The notes beneath the pieces are model-generated. The model saw nothing but the letters and a program-made list of their open reading frames with translations, did not search any database and had not been told where the DNA came from. Positions 42,654 through 51,288 of a stretch of 64,000 nt of DNA are shown here, piece after piece. Origin of the DNA: Spirochaetales bacterium (GTDB lineage Bacteria; Spirochaetota; Spirochaetia; DSM-2461); contig QKAW01000001.1 of the NCBI GenBank assembly GCA_003247135.1, positions 62,001 to 126,000 of the forward strand. The letters are read 5' to 3'. The translations under genes and the position numbers were made by a program. How positions within the stretch are numbered: position 1 is the stretch's first letter; each line of letters opens with the position of its first letter.

Positions 42654-43373
42654 CTAAATACCCATGGCCTCTTCCAGTGTAAGTCCGACATACTTTGGAA
42701 CCTGGAAAAGCTCACCACATGGGCCACCCTTATCTAAAAGAGCAGGAACAATAACACCGGGAAACACATCCTCCACTCCAAGGGTTGCATCTGCACCACC
42801 CATTTCGGTTCTAACCCACCCGGGAGTTAACAGATTCATTAAAACATCAGTTCCCTCCAATAAAACAGCCATATCCTTTGTATATTTATCAACAGCAGCT
42901 TTACTTATAGCATAAGGTTCCAGAGCCGGTTGTCTATTAATCCCGGAAGTAAAGTTAATAATTCGGCCAAATCCTCTTTCCATCATTTTTGGAATAAAGT
43001 GGTTACATATTGTTATTAAGGAGTAAACATTAACTTCCATTATTTTATTCATCAGACTTCTGTCCAGTTCAAAAACAGACTGAGGAGAACAGGAAATTGC
43101 TGCATTATTATATATAATATCAATAGGCGGATAGTTTTTATCCAACTCTTTTATCATACTATTTACAGAATCAGGGTTTCCCAGATCACCCTCAATTTTA
43201 TAAACATTTACACCATAGTTTCCAAGAACTTTTTCAGTCTCACCAAGATTCTCTAACTTACTGGCATGAATAATTAAGTCCCCACCAAGTAGTGCAATTC
43301 CCTTTGCAATTTCACGGCCTATCCCACGAGACGCCCCGGTAACTAGAGTTGTTTTTCCTTTTAAATCTTTCAT
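42654..43373 (-). CDS. Short-chain dehydrogenase/reductase
   Basis: A 239-residue classical SDR. The NAD(P) motif is TGASRGIG, the structural NNAAIS strand is intact and the catalytic Ser and YxxxK are in NFTSGINRQP and YAISKAAVDK. The C-terminal PGWVRTEMGG loop follows. The preferred start is the ATG at 43373, after a GGAAGTGG stretch, not the upstream ATG at 43487, since the extra segment is hydrophobic leader-like intergenic sequence. Substrate is unknown. It is divergent from the Wzi-like gene. Confidence 0.88.
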   Translation of the reverse strand: MKDLKGKTTLVTGASRGIGREIAKGIALLGGDLIIHASKLENLGETEKVLGNYGVNVYKIEGDLGNPDSVNSMIKELDKNYPPIDIIYNNAAISCSPQSVFELDRSLMNKIMEVNVYSLITICNHFIPKMMERGFGRIINFTSGINRQPALEPYAISKAAVDKYTKDMAVLLEGTDVLMNLLTPGWVRTEMGGADATLGVEDVFPGVIVPALLDKGGPCGELFQVPKYVGLTLEEAMGI

Positions 43374-43444
43374 AAAATTCCACTTCCTATAGTCGTTTAT
43401 ACTACCATATTGATATTTACTAATAAATAATCTATGTTTGAAAA

Positions 43445-44953
43445 ATGAAAAAAGTATTAGTAATATTAATGGCATTAAGTTCAACAATTTTTTCCATGGA
43501 ACGACCAGCTCTCAATTCCGGATACTATGAAAATGAAGATTACAACAGCTTAAAAAACGGGAATACCCCCAACTATCTTTCGAGACCATACCCATTAAAT
43601 TTTTCACCATCAAGTAACAAGAAAATTGATAATTATATAAGACCGGAGATCTCATTCAGCCCAAGAATTTATTCAATTACAGGTAGCCAGATAGAAACCC
43701 TGAATTACCATAATTACTCCCAATGGATAAATAATGATCCACTTTTAAACCTTGGCTTCACAGCTGGAAACGAACTGTTTACTATACATTATAATCTGGA
43801 TGTAAGACATGATTTCTTCTCCGGCTATAAAAATGAATCATTTACAAATATTCCAAACGGAGATACATGGACACTGGATTTTGATTTTAACTTTCCCACA
43901 AGAGGATATATATCCTTTGGAAATGACTATCTGGAACTATTTGCAGGAAGGGATAAAATATCCTATGGCCCGGGAAAGAGAACAAACCTTATGTTATCCC
44001 CGGAAGCACCTTTTTTTAATCAACTATCCCTAACCTATTACAGCAAGCATATAAAGTCATCTCTCTTTTTTATCCCTATGGAGAGTTACCTGACTGCTTC
44101 AGAGAAAAAACTACTTAGTAATTTTATTGCCACAAAAAGCGACCTGCTTTTGGATGTAAACTACGAGAAAGATTTTAACACCCAATCCAAATACCTGGCA
44201 GGTCACCGATTTGAATTTAAACCTTTAAATAATTTAATTATCAGTTTTACAGAGATGCTTGTACTAGGTGGAAGATTCAGTAATTTTGAGGATATTACTC
44301 CATCAATGTTCTATCATAATGTTTATGGGGAGAACTACAGTAATGTAATGATAGGCTTTGATTTTTACTATGCAATTATATCAGGTTTAGGCCTCTATGG
44401 TGAAATTATAATTGACGATATAAGAAACAGTAAAGAAATACAGACTACAGTTCCTACATCCACTGCCTTTCTGATTGGTAGCGAATACCAGCTACCGTTT
44501 ATCCCATTTCCGGCAACTTTTCACCTGGAAGGAGCAGATGTATCAAGATTTACCTATAAAAGGTGGCACCCATATATGAATTTCTACTCCAGGAGAAAAC
44601 TCTTTTCTACAAGTACATCCTACAACGGGTATTTAGATAGTCCAAATGGTTTCTTTTTAGGGGCCGACTCAGCATTTATTGCTTGCTGGCTATCAATTTT
44701 TAAAGATTCTAAAATTACCTCGGAGATTGGTTATGAGCAGTGGTTTATAGGAGAAAACATTAATATTCTGGGTGATGAATTAATCCTCAGTTATATCGAA
44801 AATGCCCCAAGCTCAAGAAAGATGTACCATAACATCAGGTTTGATCTAACATGGAACATAAATAAAAATATTAAACTTAATCTTCAGGATTATTTTATCT
44901 TTGGGGAATTATGGTCAAACTATATAAGTCTGTACACAACTTTTAAACTTTAA
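43445..44953 (+). CDS. Wzi-like capsule-assembly outer-membrane protein
   Basis: A 502-residue exported protein with a signal peptide ending near IFSMER. The body is rich in aromatic beta-strands, and an ELFAGRDKISYGPGKRTNL stretch is like the Wzi family's GRDRLRWGPG signature. Wzi is an outer-membrane lectin that holds group 1 capsule. Whether this cell has a capsule is not seen. It is possibly a glycan-binding outer-membrane barrel, fitting the surrounding glycan genes. The match rests on one region. Confidence 0.6.
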   Translation: MKKVLVILMALSSTIFSMERPALNSGYYENEDYNSLKNGNTPNYLSRPYPLNFSPSSNKKIDNYIRPEISFSPRIYSITGSQIETLNYHNYSQWINNDPLLNLGFTAGNELFTIHYNLDVRHDFFSGYKNESFTNIPNGDTWTLDFDFNFPTRGYISFGNDYLELFAGRDKISYGPGKRTNLMLSPEAPFFNQLSLTYYSKHIKSSLFFIPMESYLTASEKKLLSNFIATKSDLLLDVNYEKDFNTQSKYLAGHRFEFKPLNNLIISFTEMLVLGGRFSNFEDITPSMFYHNVYGENYSNVMIGFDFYYAIISGLGLYGEIIIDDIRNSKEIQTTVPTSTAFLIGSEYQLPFIPFPATFHLEGADVSRFTYKRWHPYMNFYSRRKLFSTSTSYNGYLDSPNGFFLGADSAFIACWLSIFKDSKITSEIGYEQWFIGENINILGDELILSYIENAPSSRKMYHNIRFDLTWNINKNIKLNLQDYFIFGELWSNYISLYTTFKL

Positions 44954-45111
44954 ACTGCTAATTTATAAATTACACTGTCTTTAAAAGTTATAATGCTTTC
45001 TTATATATTGCTTAATTTTATCCCCTTAAGAGCTAATTAAATAAACCCAATGTCAGTAACCAAAAGTGGAGTCTCTATTAAAATAGTGTATAATTCCAAA
45101 AGAGGTTACTT

Positions 45112-45390
45112 ATGTGCAAAGAAAAAGTTGGTGTAATTACTGGATGATCTTCTAAACCAGGCAATAAGTATTTATGGCAGATGCGATATTCTTGTTAATA
45201 ATGCCGGGGCCTATTCCGGAACAAAACACGCACTGGATGCCCTTTCAGAAGCCTTAAGAATGGAACTGGCAGATTCAAATGTTAAAATATCCTGTATAGA
45301 ACCGGGTTTGGTTATGACTGACCTACATAGAGAGTGGGATATAAAAAAAAGAGCTCCAACCAAGGAACTCTTTATTGCTGTTACACTTAT
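45112..45390 (+). pseudogene. Decayed short-chain dehydrogenase
   Basis: The start MCKEKVGVITG is followed at once by TGA. In the +1 frame the sequence resumes as DDLLNQAISIYGRCDILVNNAG, then jumps directly to YSGTKHALDALSEALRMEL. The middle of an SDR (the cofactor helix, strands 2-4 and the active-site serine) has been deleted. The end is also lost. It reads as an SDR remnant, perhaps a paralogue of the intact SDR at 42.6 kb. Confidence 0.65.
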
Positions 45391-45424
45391 TTATTATTTA
45401 GGTATAGTTTTTAATAATAATCTA

Positions 45425-46990
45425 CTATTCAAATTTCTGACTATCACCACTCACAATATTTAATTCCTTACGATATTCAAGTTCAAAATATCCTTTATAA
45501 ACATCCCACCTCGAGTCTTCTTTTAAAGATTTATGCATATTTTTCTTAGCTATAAGTGTTAACTCCTTATCTTTGTTAAAAATATTGGAAAGACTTGAAT
45601 CTCCTAATTTATACAGCTCATCATATTCTTGAGTCGCATTGTAAGTATAAATATACCTTTCCCCAGAGTCCTCAAATAATATAGCAACACAAGGATTGGC
45701 AACTACATGATTCCATACATCACCCATTATTGGCATTTTACTTGGCCTTAAGCCACCAGAGGCAGTTTTAGTTAGTGACAGTCCATCAATTCTTTGAGTT
45801 ACCTCTATACCACTAAACTCTGCGATTGTTGGCATTATATCTAATAGAGAGACAGGCTGGTCAATCGATGTTCCAATGCTTAAATAACTTTCTTTTGGAG
45901 GTTTCATAACAAGTGGAACCTGCAAAACCTGTGGATTTATATATGCACCTTTATCAATGCATCCTTTTTTACAGTTCATCTCACCATGATCAGTTGTAAA
46001 AAGTATAAGAGTCTCATTATATAAATCATTTTCTTTAAGATACTTAAATAAACGACCTATTTGTTTATCAAGAATTTCATACTGCAACTGATTTGCCACT
46101 CTATAATCAATAACATCATCTCTGTTTCTTAATCCCCAATTCTTTCTATAAAGATCATGAACTCTATTCTCCCATTTTTCAGGAAATCCAGCTTTTTCCC
46201 ATTCTAACCAGGATTCAGGAATAGTTACTTCATTTCTAATCTCTTTTTCTCTCTCTTCATATCCACCAGGAATAGCAAAAGGTTGATGAGGACCAAAAAA
46301 ATCTAGCTGCATGTAAAAAGGTGCTCCATCATCCTTTCTGCATTTTAGAGTGTCAATGGTTCTATCAATTAAGAAAGCAGGGTATGTTGCCTCTTCTGGG
46401 AATGGTTGACCATTCTGATCAGCTAACCACCCTCCATAGGAATTTCCCGCTCTCTTATCATTATCGTCCATTCCTTTAATCTCTTTTTTAAAAGAAAATC
46501 TGCTCAGGTTTTTACTTCTTAAAAAATTAATATACAGATCTTCATCATACCAAGGTGGGGACCATCTATCCCATGGAGATGAATTTTCACTAAAAGCTCT
46601 AATAAAATGTTCGGTTCCAACATGGGATTTTCCTAAATGTCTACAATGATATCCTGCTGCCTTTAAGTATTCAGGAAAAATTATATCATCACTCCTTAAA
46701 TGTGTCTGATGTCCATCATGTGATCTTTCTGAATTTCCTGTAATATAAGAGTACCTACCTGTTAAAATCGATGCTCTTGAAGGACCACATAGTGGTGAGG
46801 TTGCAAATGCATTATTAAATGTTATTCCATCTTCAGCCAGTAACCTTTGAAATGGAATATTCAAGTTACTTTCATTGTTGTAAAATTCCGGCGGAACCAT
46901 GTCTTGAGTGATTAATAAAATATTAGGTTTCTTTTCACTCTTTTTTATAAAAAATGGACCTTTACCTGTTTTTTTGTCTAAGTATTCCAT
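45425..46990 (-). CDS. Sulfatase (formylglycine type) linked to sugar ABC transporter
   Basis: A 521-residue sulfatase of the alkaline phosphatase superfamily. The activation motif is LCGPSRASILTG, formylglycine at Cys68. Metal motifs include ITQDM, LFTTDHGEM and the KSHVG segment. There is no signal peptide. AGGGG lies before the ATG, and the gene is separated by 3 bp from the permease gene upstream, so it ends a five-gene sugar-import operon. The implied substrate is a sulfated sugar or glycan fragment taken up by the transporter. Confidence 0.88.
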   Translation of the reverse strand: MEYLDKKTGKGPFFIKKSEKKPNILLITQDMVPPEFYNNESNLNIPFQRLLAEDGITFNNAFATSPLCGPSRASILTGRYSYITGNSERSHDGHQTHLRSDDIIFPEYLKAAGYHCRHLGKSHVGTEHFIRAFSENSSPWDRWSPPWYDEDLYINFLRSKNLSRFSFKKEIKGMDDNDKRAGNSYGGWLADQNGQPFPEEATYPAFLIDRTIDTLKCRKDDGAPFYMQLDFFGPHQPFAIPGGYEEREKEIRNEVTIPESWLEWEKAGFPEKWENRVHDLYRKNWGLRNRDDVIDYRVANQLQYEILDKQIGRLFKYLKENDLYNETLILFTTDHGEMNCKKGCIDKGAYINPQVLQVPLVMKPPKESYLSIGTSIDQPVSLLDIMPTIAEFSGIEVTQRIDGLSLTKTASGGLRPSKMPIMGDVWNHVVANPCVAILFEDSGERYIYTYNATQEYDELYKLGDSSLSNIFNKDKELTLIAKKNMHKSLKEDSRWDVYKGYFELEYRKELNIVSGDSQKFE

Positions 46991-46993
46991 TTA

Positions 46994-47818
46994 CTACCCC
47001 TTTACAGCTCCAGCTGTTAAACCGGCAACCATATATTTTTGAAAAATAAAAATCAGTACAAACATTGGTAACACTCCTGTTACAGAAACGGCTGTTACCA
47101 TAGCCCAGTCGTAGGAAACTTCTCCAAGAAACTTCATAGCAATACCGGCTGATAGCGTTCTATTTCCATCTTTAAGAATAAATGTTATTGCAAACAAGAA
47201 ATCATCCCAAGCCTGCATAAAAGTATAAAGACCGATAGCAAGCATCCCTGGCTTAGAAAGAGGAATTATTACAGAAACAAAAGTCCTAAGCCTTGATGCA
47301 CCATCAATTCTTGCAGCTTCTTCCAATGATTTAGGAATATCATCGAAAAACCCTTTTATAAGAATTGTAGAAAAGGGAATCGTTATCGCGCACAACGATA
47401 AAACAAGACTTAATTTGGTATTTATTAATCCCATATTCTTAAAAATAACATATAAAGCAAGTATTAAACCAACAATAGGAAACATTTGAGTAGACAACAG
47501 AGATGTTTGGACAATTGTACCAAACTTTGTTTTATATCTGGATAAAGAGTATCCTGCTAATGCTGATGCTAAAAGAGTTACAATTGTAGTACCTGCTGAA
47601 ACAATAACATTGTTAAAAAGGTAATTTAAAACCGAGTTATCTGAAAATACAGATTTAAAACTATCAACAGTAAAATTCACGGGTATAAACTGAGGAGGAA
47701 ACCTGTAAATATCCATATTGTGTTTAAAAGATGTAATAAGAAGCCAGTACAAAGGGAAAAGTAGGAAAATTCCCATTATTAAAGTTGTTATAATTATTAT
47801 ATATTTTTTTATTTTCAT
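46994..47818 (-). CDS. Sugar ABC transporter permease (MalG-like)
   Basis: A 274-residue membrane permease with the EAA loop EAARIDGASRLRTFVSVIIP and six helices. It belongs to the carbohydrate uptake class 1. It pairs with the next upstream MalF-like permease as a heterodimer. Its start overlaps no gene but follows the partner stop by one base. No ATPase is encoded in the operon, so a shared MsmX-like ATPase elsewhere is expected. Confidence 0.9.
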   Translation of the reverse strand: MKIKKYIIIITTLIMGIFLLFPLYWLLITSFKHNMDIYRFPPQFIPVNFTVDSFKSVFSDNSVLNYLFNNVIVSAGTTIVTLLASALAGYSLSRYKTKFGTIVQTSLLSTQMFPIVGLILALYVIFKNMGLINTKLSLVLSLCAITIPFSTILIKGFFDDIPKSLEEAARIDGASRLRTFVSVIIPLSKPGMLAIGLYTFMQAWDDFLFAITFILKDGNRTLSAGIAMKFLGEVSYDWAMVTAVSVTGVLPMFVLIFIFQKYMVAGLTAGAVKG

Positions 47819-47819
47819 A

Positions 47820-48710
47820 TTAATACTCTACCTCTTTAAAAATTTTATTGTACGCCAAAGAGAAGATTATTAAGACGACAAGCCAGGCTGTTGCAACTGC
47901 TGCCCCAACTCCAAAATTAAGGTTAACAAAGGCATTTTTATAGGTTAGAATTGCCAATGTTTCTGTTGTTCCCATTGGACCACCACCTGTCATAGTCCAA
48001 AATAATGGAAATTGTTTAAAATTAGTTATTATTGCAACAAGAACACTGGAACGAATTACATTTCTTAAAAATGGAAGTGTTATATGCAAAAAGTTCTGAA
48101 TTGATGAAGCACCATCAATAGTAGCAGCTTCATACATCTCCTTTGGTATATTTTGAAGACCTGCCAGAATCATAATAAACATAAATGGAAGTTGTCTCCA
48201 TGTAGCTGCAACAGCAACTGACCATATTGCGGTGTCGGGATTAACTAGAAAACTAATGGGTTCCTTTATAATATGTAAGTTTAAAAGAATAAAGTTAACA
48301 ACCCCATACTCTGATTGAAACATCCATGACCACAACAAAGCAACAATAACCGTAGGAGTTCCCCATGGCAGTAACGCTAGTGATCTTTTTACTCTATTTT
48401 GTGATTTACCTTGATTCATTAGCAACGCCATAATAATTCCTAAAATAAGAACAACTACTACGACTACAATCATAAATTTAAATGTAATTCCAAATGCATT
48501 CTGTAATTTTCCGGTATCAATAAGATTTTTATAGTTTTCAAAATTATTCCAGATTAAAGGATCTTTTCTTCTGGTTAATTTAAAGTTGTAAAAACTGTAA
48601 AAAACTGACTGTAATACAGGAAGAAAAATAAACCCACCAACAATAAGTATTGATGGAAGAAGTAAAATTGTTCCAAATATAGTATCACCTGTTTTTTGTT
48701 TTAAACTCAT
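47820..48710 (-). CDS. Sugar ABC transporter permease (MalF-like)
   Basis: A 296-residue membrane permease with the EAA loop EAATIDGASSIQNFLHITLP. It is the MalF-type partner of the downstream gene. The frame opens at 48761, but the ATG at 48710 (MSLKQKTGD) has a purine-rich GAGAGAG upstream and avoids the intra-operon hairpin that overlaps the longer N-terminus. I therefore use 48710. Confidence 0.87.
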   Translation of the reverse strand: MSLKQKTGDTIFGTILLLPSILIVGGFIFLPVLQSVFYSFYNFKLTRRKDPLIWNNFENYKNLIDTGKLQNAFGITFKFMIVVVVVVLILGIIMALLMNQGKSQNRVKRSLALLPWGTPTVIVALLWSWMFQSEYGVVNFILLNLHIIKEPISFLVNPDTAIWSVAVAATWRQLPFMFIMILAGLQNIPKEMYEAATIDGASSIQNFLHITLPFLRNVIRSSVLVAIITNFKQFPLFWTMTGGGPMGTTETLAILTYKNAFVNLNFGVGAAVATAWLVVLIIFSLAYNKIFKEVEY

Positions 48711-48738
48711 AGTCTCTCTCTTTTTCGTTTTTGTTAAT

Positions 48739-48763
48739 AAATGCCGGAAGATATCCGGCATTT
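48739..48763 (-). terminator. Intra-operon hairpin after sugar-binding-protein gene
   Basis: AAATGCCGG and CCGGCATTT form a perfect nine-base stem with a seven-base loop, between the binding-protein stop (48770) and the MalF-like start (48710). No clean T run follows on the minus strand (ATTAACAAAAACG). It is more likely an mRNA stabiliser or processing element than a terminator, as in many sugar ABC operons. Confidence 0.6.
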
Positions 48764-48769
48764 GAGAAA

Positions 48770-50047
48770 TTAGTTCTTTAAAAGATTTTTAACTTCAGTG
48801 TTAAGGGCTTCTAATGCTGTATCAATTGTAATTCCACCAACTGTTACAGCTTGTGCTGCAGTAGTTAGAGCAAGGAATACATTTTCCATTTCTCCATTTT
48901 TTACTACAGATCTAATAGTCTCAGGATAGTTTAATACTGGAACAATCCCTGGATCTGAAGAGTATTTTGGTGCTTTTGCAACTTGATTTTTCATAGGTAA
49001 CAAGAATGGTGTTATTGAATAGTATTTAGACATTTGCTCAGGACTTGTTGCAAATTTGATAAATTTAGCAGCTGCTTCTTTATTAGGCGAATCTTCTGAA
49101 ACAAGAAGAAGGTGTGCCTCCAGAGTTGATCCTGGTTTTGCTCCATTGCCACTTAATGGATTTGTTACACCTACAGATGATTTTAGGTCAGGATTTATTG
49201 CATAAGCTCCAGTCATCCCCCATAATTGGTCAAAATACATCCCTAGTCTACCTATAGCAAAAAGATTTCTTAAATCTTTTAACTTTGCACCTTCTGGATT
49301 ATATCTTTTTTCATACATAGTTTTTAATGTCTGAAGAGCTGCTCTATTACCATCATTAATTACATTTACTTTTCCAGATGCATCCATTATTCCCCCACCA
49401 TGACTAAAGAACATAGATAAAACAGCTCCACCAGACACAGGAACAGCCCCTGTTGTTTGACCAAGTCCATATACCTGGTTACCATCCGCGTCTTTTAATT
49501 GGGATAGTTTCTCTGCAAACATCATAGCTTCTTCATAACTTTTTGGAGCAACCTCTGGATTTAATCCAGCTTTTTTAAATAGTTCCTTGTTATAGAAAAG
49601 AACAAAAGGACTTGCTTTCCATGGAATACCGTAAATTGATCCATCAACTTTCATATCATTTAAAATTTCAGGATATATATCATTTATATAATCAGAACCT
49701 AAAAGTTTAGTTAAATCAGCAACATACCCACCTGTAACAAAACTTGAGTACCAAGATCTTTCTGCTTGTATAATATCTGGTGATTCCCCAGCGTTTGCCA
49801 TAATTAAAACCTGTTTTTTTAATTCTCCGTAAGGATAACCATTAAATTCAATCTTAATATCAGGATTTGCTGCTTCAAAATCAGCCTTTAGTTGTTCAAA
49901 ATACTCCTGAGCTCCCTTTTCCTGAATTGACCAGCTAGCAAATTTTAGTGTAACAGGACCTTTGCTTACTGCTTTTTCCTTGTTTCCATTTGCAAACATA
50001 GAACATGCAAATAATGACATCAGAATTAATAAAAAAATCTTCTTCAC
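48770..50047 (-). CDS. Sugar-binding lipoprotein of ABC transporter (family 1)
   Basis: A 425-residue extracellular solute-binding protein of carbohydrate family 1. The signal peptide has a probable lipobox LFAC (or SPI cleavage at MFANGNKEK, the spirochaetal pattern). GTG at 50047 is the preferred start, with AAGGAG six bases upstream. The longer ORF begins at 50107, inside the operator region. The mature protein has typical domains such as SWSIQEKGAQEYFEQL and GYPYGELKKQVL. It supplies the MalFG-like permease. The adjacent sulfatase points to a sulfated oligosaccharide. Confidence 0.88.
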   Translation of the reverse strand: MKKIFLLILMSLFACSMFANGNKEKAVSKGPVTLKFASWSIQEKGAQEYFEQLKADFEAANPDIKIEFNGYPYGELKKQVLIMANAGESPDIIQAERSWYSSFVTGGYVADLTKLLGSDYINDIYPEILNDMKVDGSIYGIPWKASPFVLFYNKELFKKAGLNPEVAPKSYEEAMMFAEKLSQLKDADGNQVYGLGQTTGAVPVSGGAVLSMFFSHGGGIMDASGKVNVINDGNRAALQTLKTMYEKRYNPEGAKLKDLRNLFAIGRLGMYFDQLWGMTGAYAINPDLKSSVGVTNPLSGNGAKPGSTLEAHLLLVSEDSPNKEAAAKFIKFATSPEQMSKYYSITPFLLPMKNQVAKAPKYSSDPGIVPVLNYPETIRSVVKNGEMENVFLALTTAAQAVTVGGITIDTALEALNTEVKNLLKN

Positions 50048-50063
50048 TTTATTCTCCTTTTTT

Positions 50064-50079
50064 ATGTATTCGAATACAT
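50064..50079. promoter_or_regulatory. LacI2 operator A (ATGTATTCGAATACAT)
   Basis: A perfect 16-bp palindrome with central CG, 17 bp upstream of the sugar-binding-protein start. The same site, one base different, lies in front of the divergent LacI gene. Both are followed by the same ATTATAG flank, making 20 of 21 positions identical. Confidence 0.8.
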
Positions 50080-50173
50080 TATAGTTGCCATTTTTAATTG
50101 CTGTCAATAAAAATTATAATTGTTTGCCTTTGTAAAAAATTTATGATATAAATTATTTTTATAATACTAACAT

Positions 50174-50189
50174 ATGTATTCAAATACAT
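50174..50189. promoter_or_regulatory. LacI2 operator B (ATGTATTCAAATACAT)
   Basis: One mismatch from a perfect palindrome, 15 bp before the probable ATT start of the second lacI gene. With site A it brackets the divergent promoters at a distance of 110 bp, allowing a repression loop. Confidence 0.75.
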
Positions 50190-50203
50190 TATAGGAGTTA
50201 TAA

Positions 50204-51178
50204 ATTAAAGTAGACAGTTATAAACTGGCTGAAATGCTAGGAATATCCCAAGCAACAGTCTCCAGAGCTTTCAGTAATCCCGAAAAGGTTTCTCCTAAAA
50301 CTAGAGCAAAAATAATGGAGCTTGCAGAAAGTCTTGGTTACACACCAGATAAGAATGCTAGTGCTTTAAGAAAAAAAGGTACCAGAGTAATCAAGCTTAT
50401 TTATATAAAAAGAGAAAGTGGGCAATACTGGACAAATGTAAAAAGAAATTACTGGATTTTTGCTGAAGCAATTCTTGCTTTAACATCATTCTTTGAAAAG
50501 CTGGATTATACTTTCGAAATTACAAATGTTAATTCTATATTCAAAATTAATTCAAGGGAACTTAAAAGGCAGTGTGATGGAATAATTCTTTTTGATTATG
50601 TTTCCGAAGAGGAAGCATCTTATATTTCGGATATGGATATTCCATATGTATTATGCCATAGAACAATACACCTAAAGAATTATAATCATTCAGCTACTGA
50701 CAATTTTAGTGGAGGGAATCTTCAGGGAGTATTCTTAAAAGATAGAGGTTGTAAAAAACCTGCCTATATAATGAATGAGGATGATCCTTTCCCACATAAG
50801 CTAAGAAGAGATGGATTTTTAAATATTTTTCCAGAAGGAATTGTATTCAACAGTAGTAATCCAGATTTAATCGTTGAATCTTTAATTCCAAAGTGGGAGA
50901 ATGGAGAGATTGATGGTCTTGCATTTGTTAATGATATGTTGTTAGTAACAATAATTTCTAAAATGTTTCACAAACATCATGAAATTCAAGACTGTATGCA
51001 GATAATTGGCTACGATAATGCTACTGAACTTGAAATCCTGGACATTAGACCTCCTTCAATTTCAATAGGTATTGGAGAAATCTATAAAGAAGCAGCAGAA
51101 GCTTTACTCGGTATAATTAAAGGTAATATAACAAAAGTAGCTCTTATTCATAAACCCTCTATTGCTTTTAATAATTAG
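50204..51178 (+). CDS. LacI-family repressor of the sulfated-sugar operon, probable ATT start
   Basis: A 324-residue LacI-family regulator if translation begins at ATT (50204), where AGGAG lies exactly six bases upstream. The frame then reads KVDSYKLAEMLGISQATVSRAF, giving a complete helix-turn-helix. The first ATG, at 50234, would remove most of helix 1 and leave no ribosome binding site. A stop codon directly before the ATT rules out a start further upstream. The effector domain occupies about 65-324. Divergent from the sugar ABC operon, with operators on both sides. Confidence 0.8.
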   Translation: MKVDSYKLAEMLGISQATVSRAFSNPEKVSPKTRAKIMELAESLGYTPDKNASALRKKGTRVIKLIYIKRESGQYWTNVKRNYWIFAEAILALTSFFEKLDYTFEITNVNSIFKINSRELKRQCDGIILFDYVSEEEASYISDMDIPYVLCHRTIHLKNYNHSATDNFSGGNLQGVFLKDRGCKKPAYIMNEDDPFPHKLRRDGFLNIFPEGIVFNSSNPDLIVESLIPKWENGEIDGLAFVNDMLLVTIISKMFHKHHEIQDCMQIIGYDNATELEILDIRPPSISIGIGEIYKEAAEALLGIIKGNITKVALIHKPSIAFNN

Positions 51179-51288
51179 CACATCACAAAAATAAAATATT
51201 ATATCTTAATAATCTATCAGTTTTTTTATTTACATATTTGACAAATTGTAAAAATAACATGACAATGGAGCATTCATAAGGAGTTGTT

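Noticed and set aside
45260-45463. Separate 67-residue gene starting at an internal ATG in the SDR remnant
   Set aside because: It is the tail of the decayed SDR, in the same frame as the preceding NNAG segment, with no ribosome binding site.
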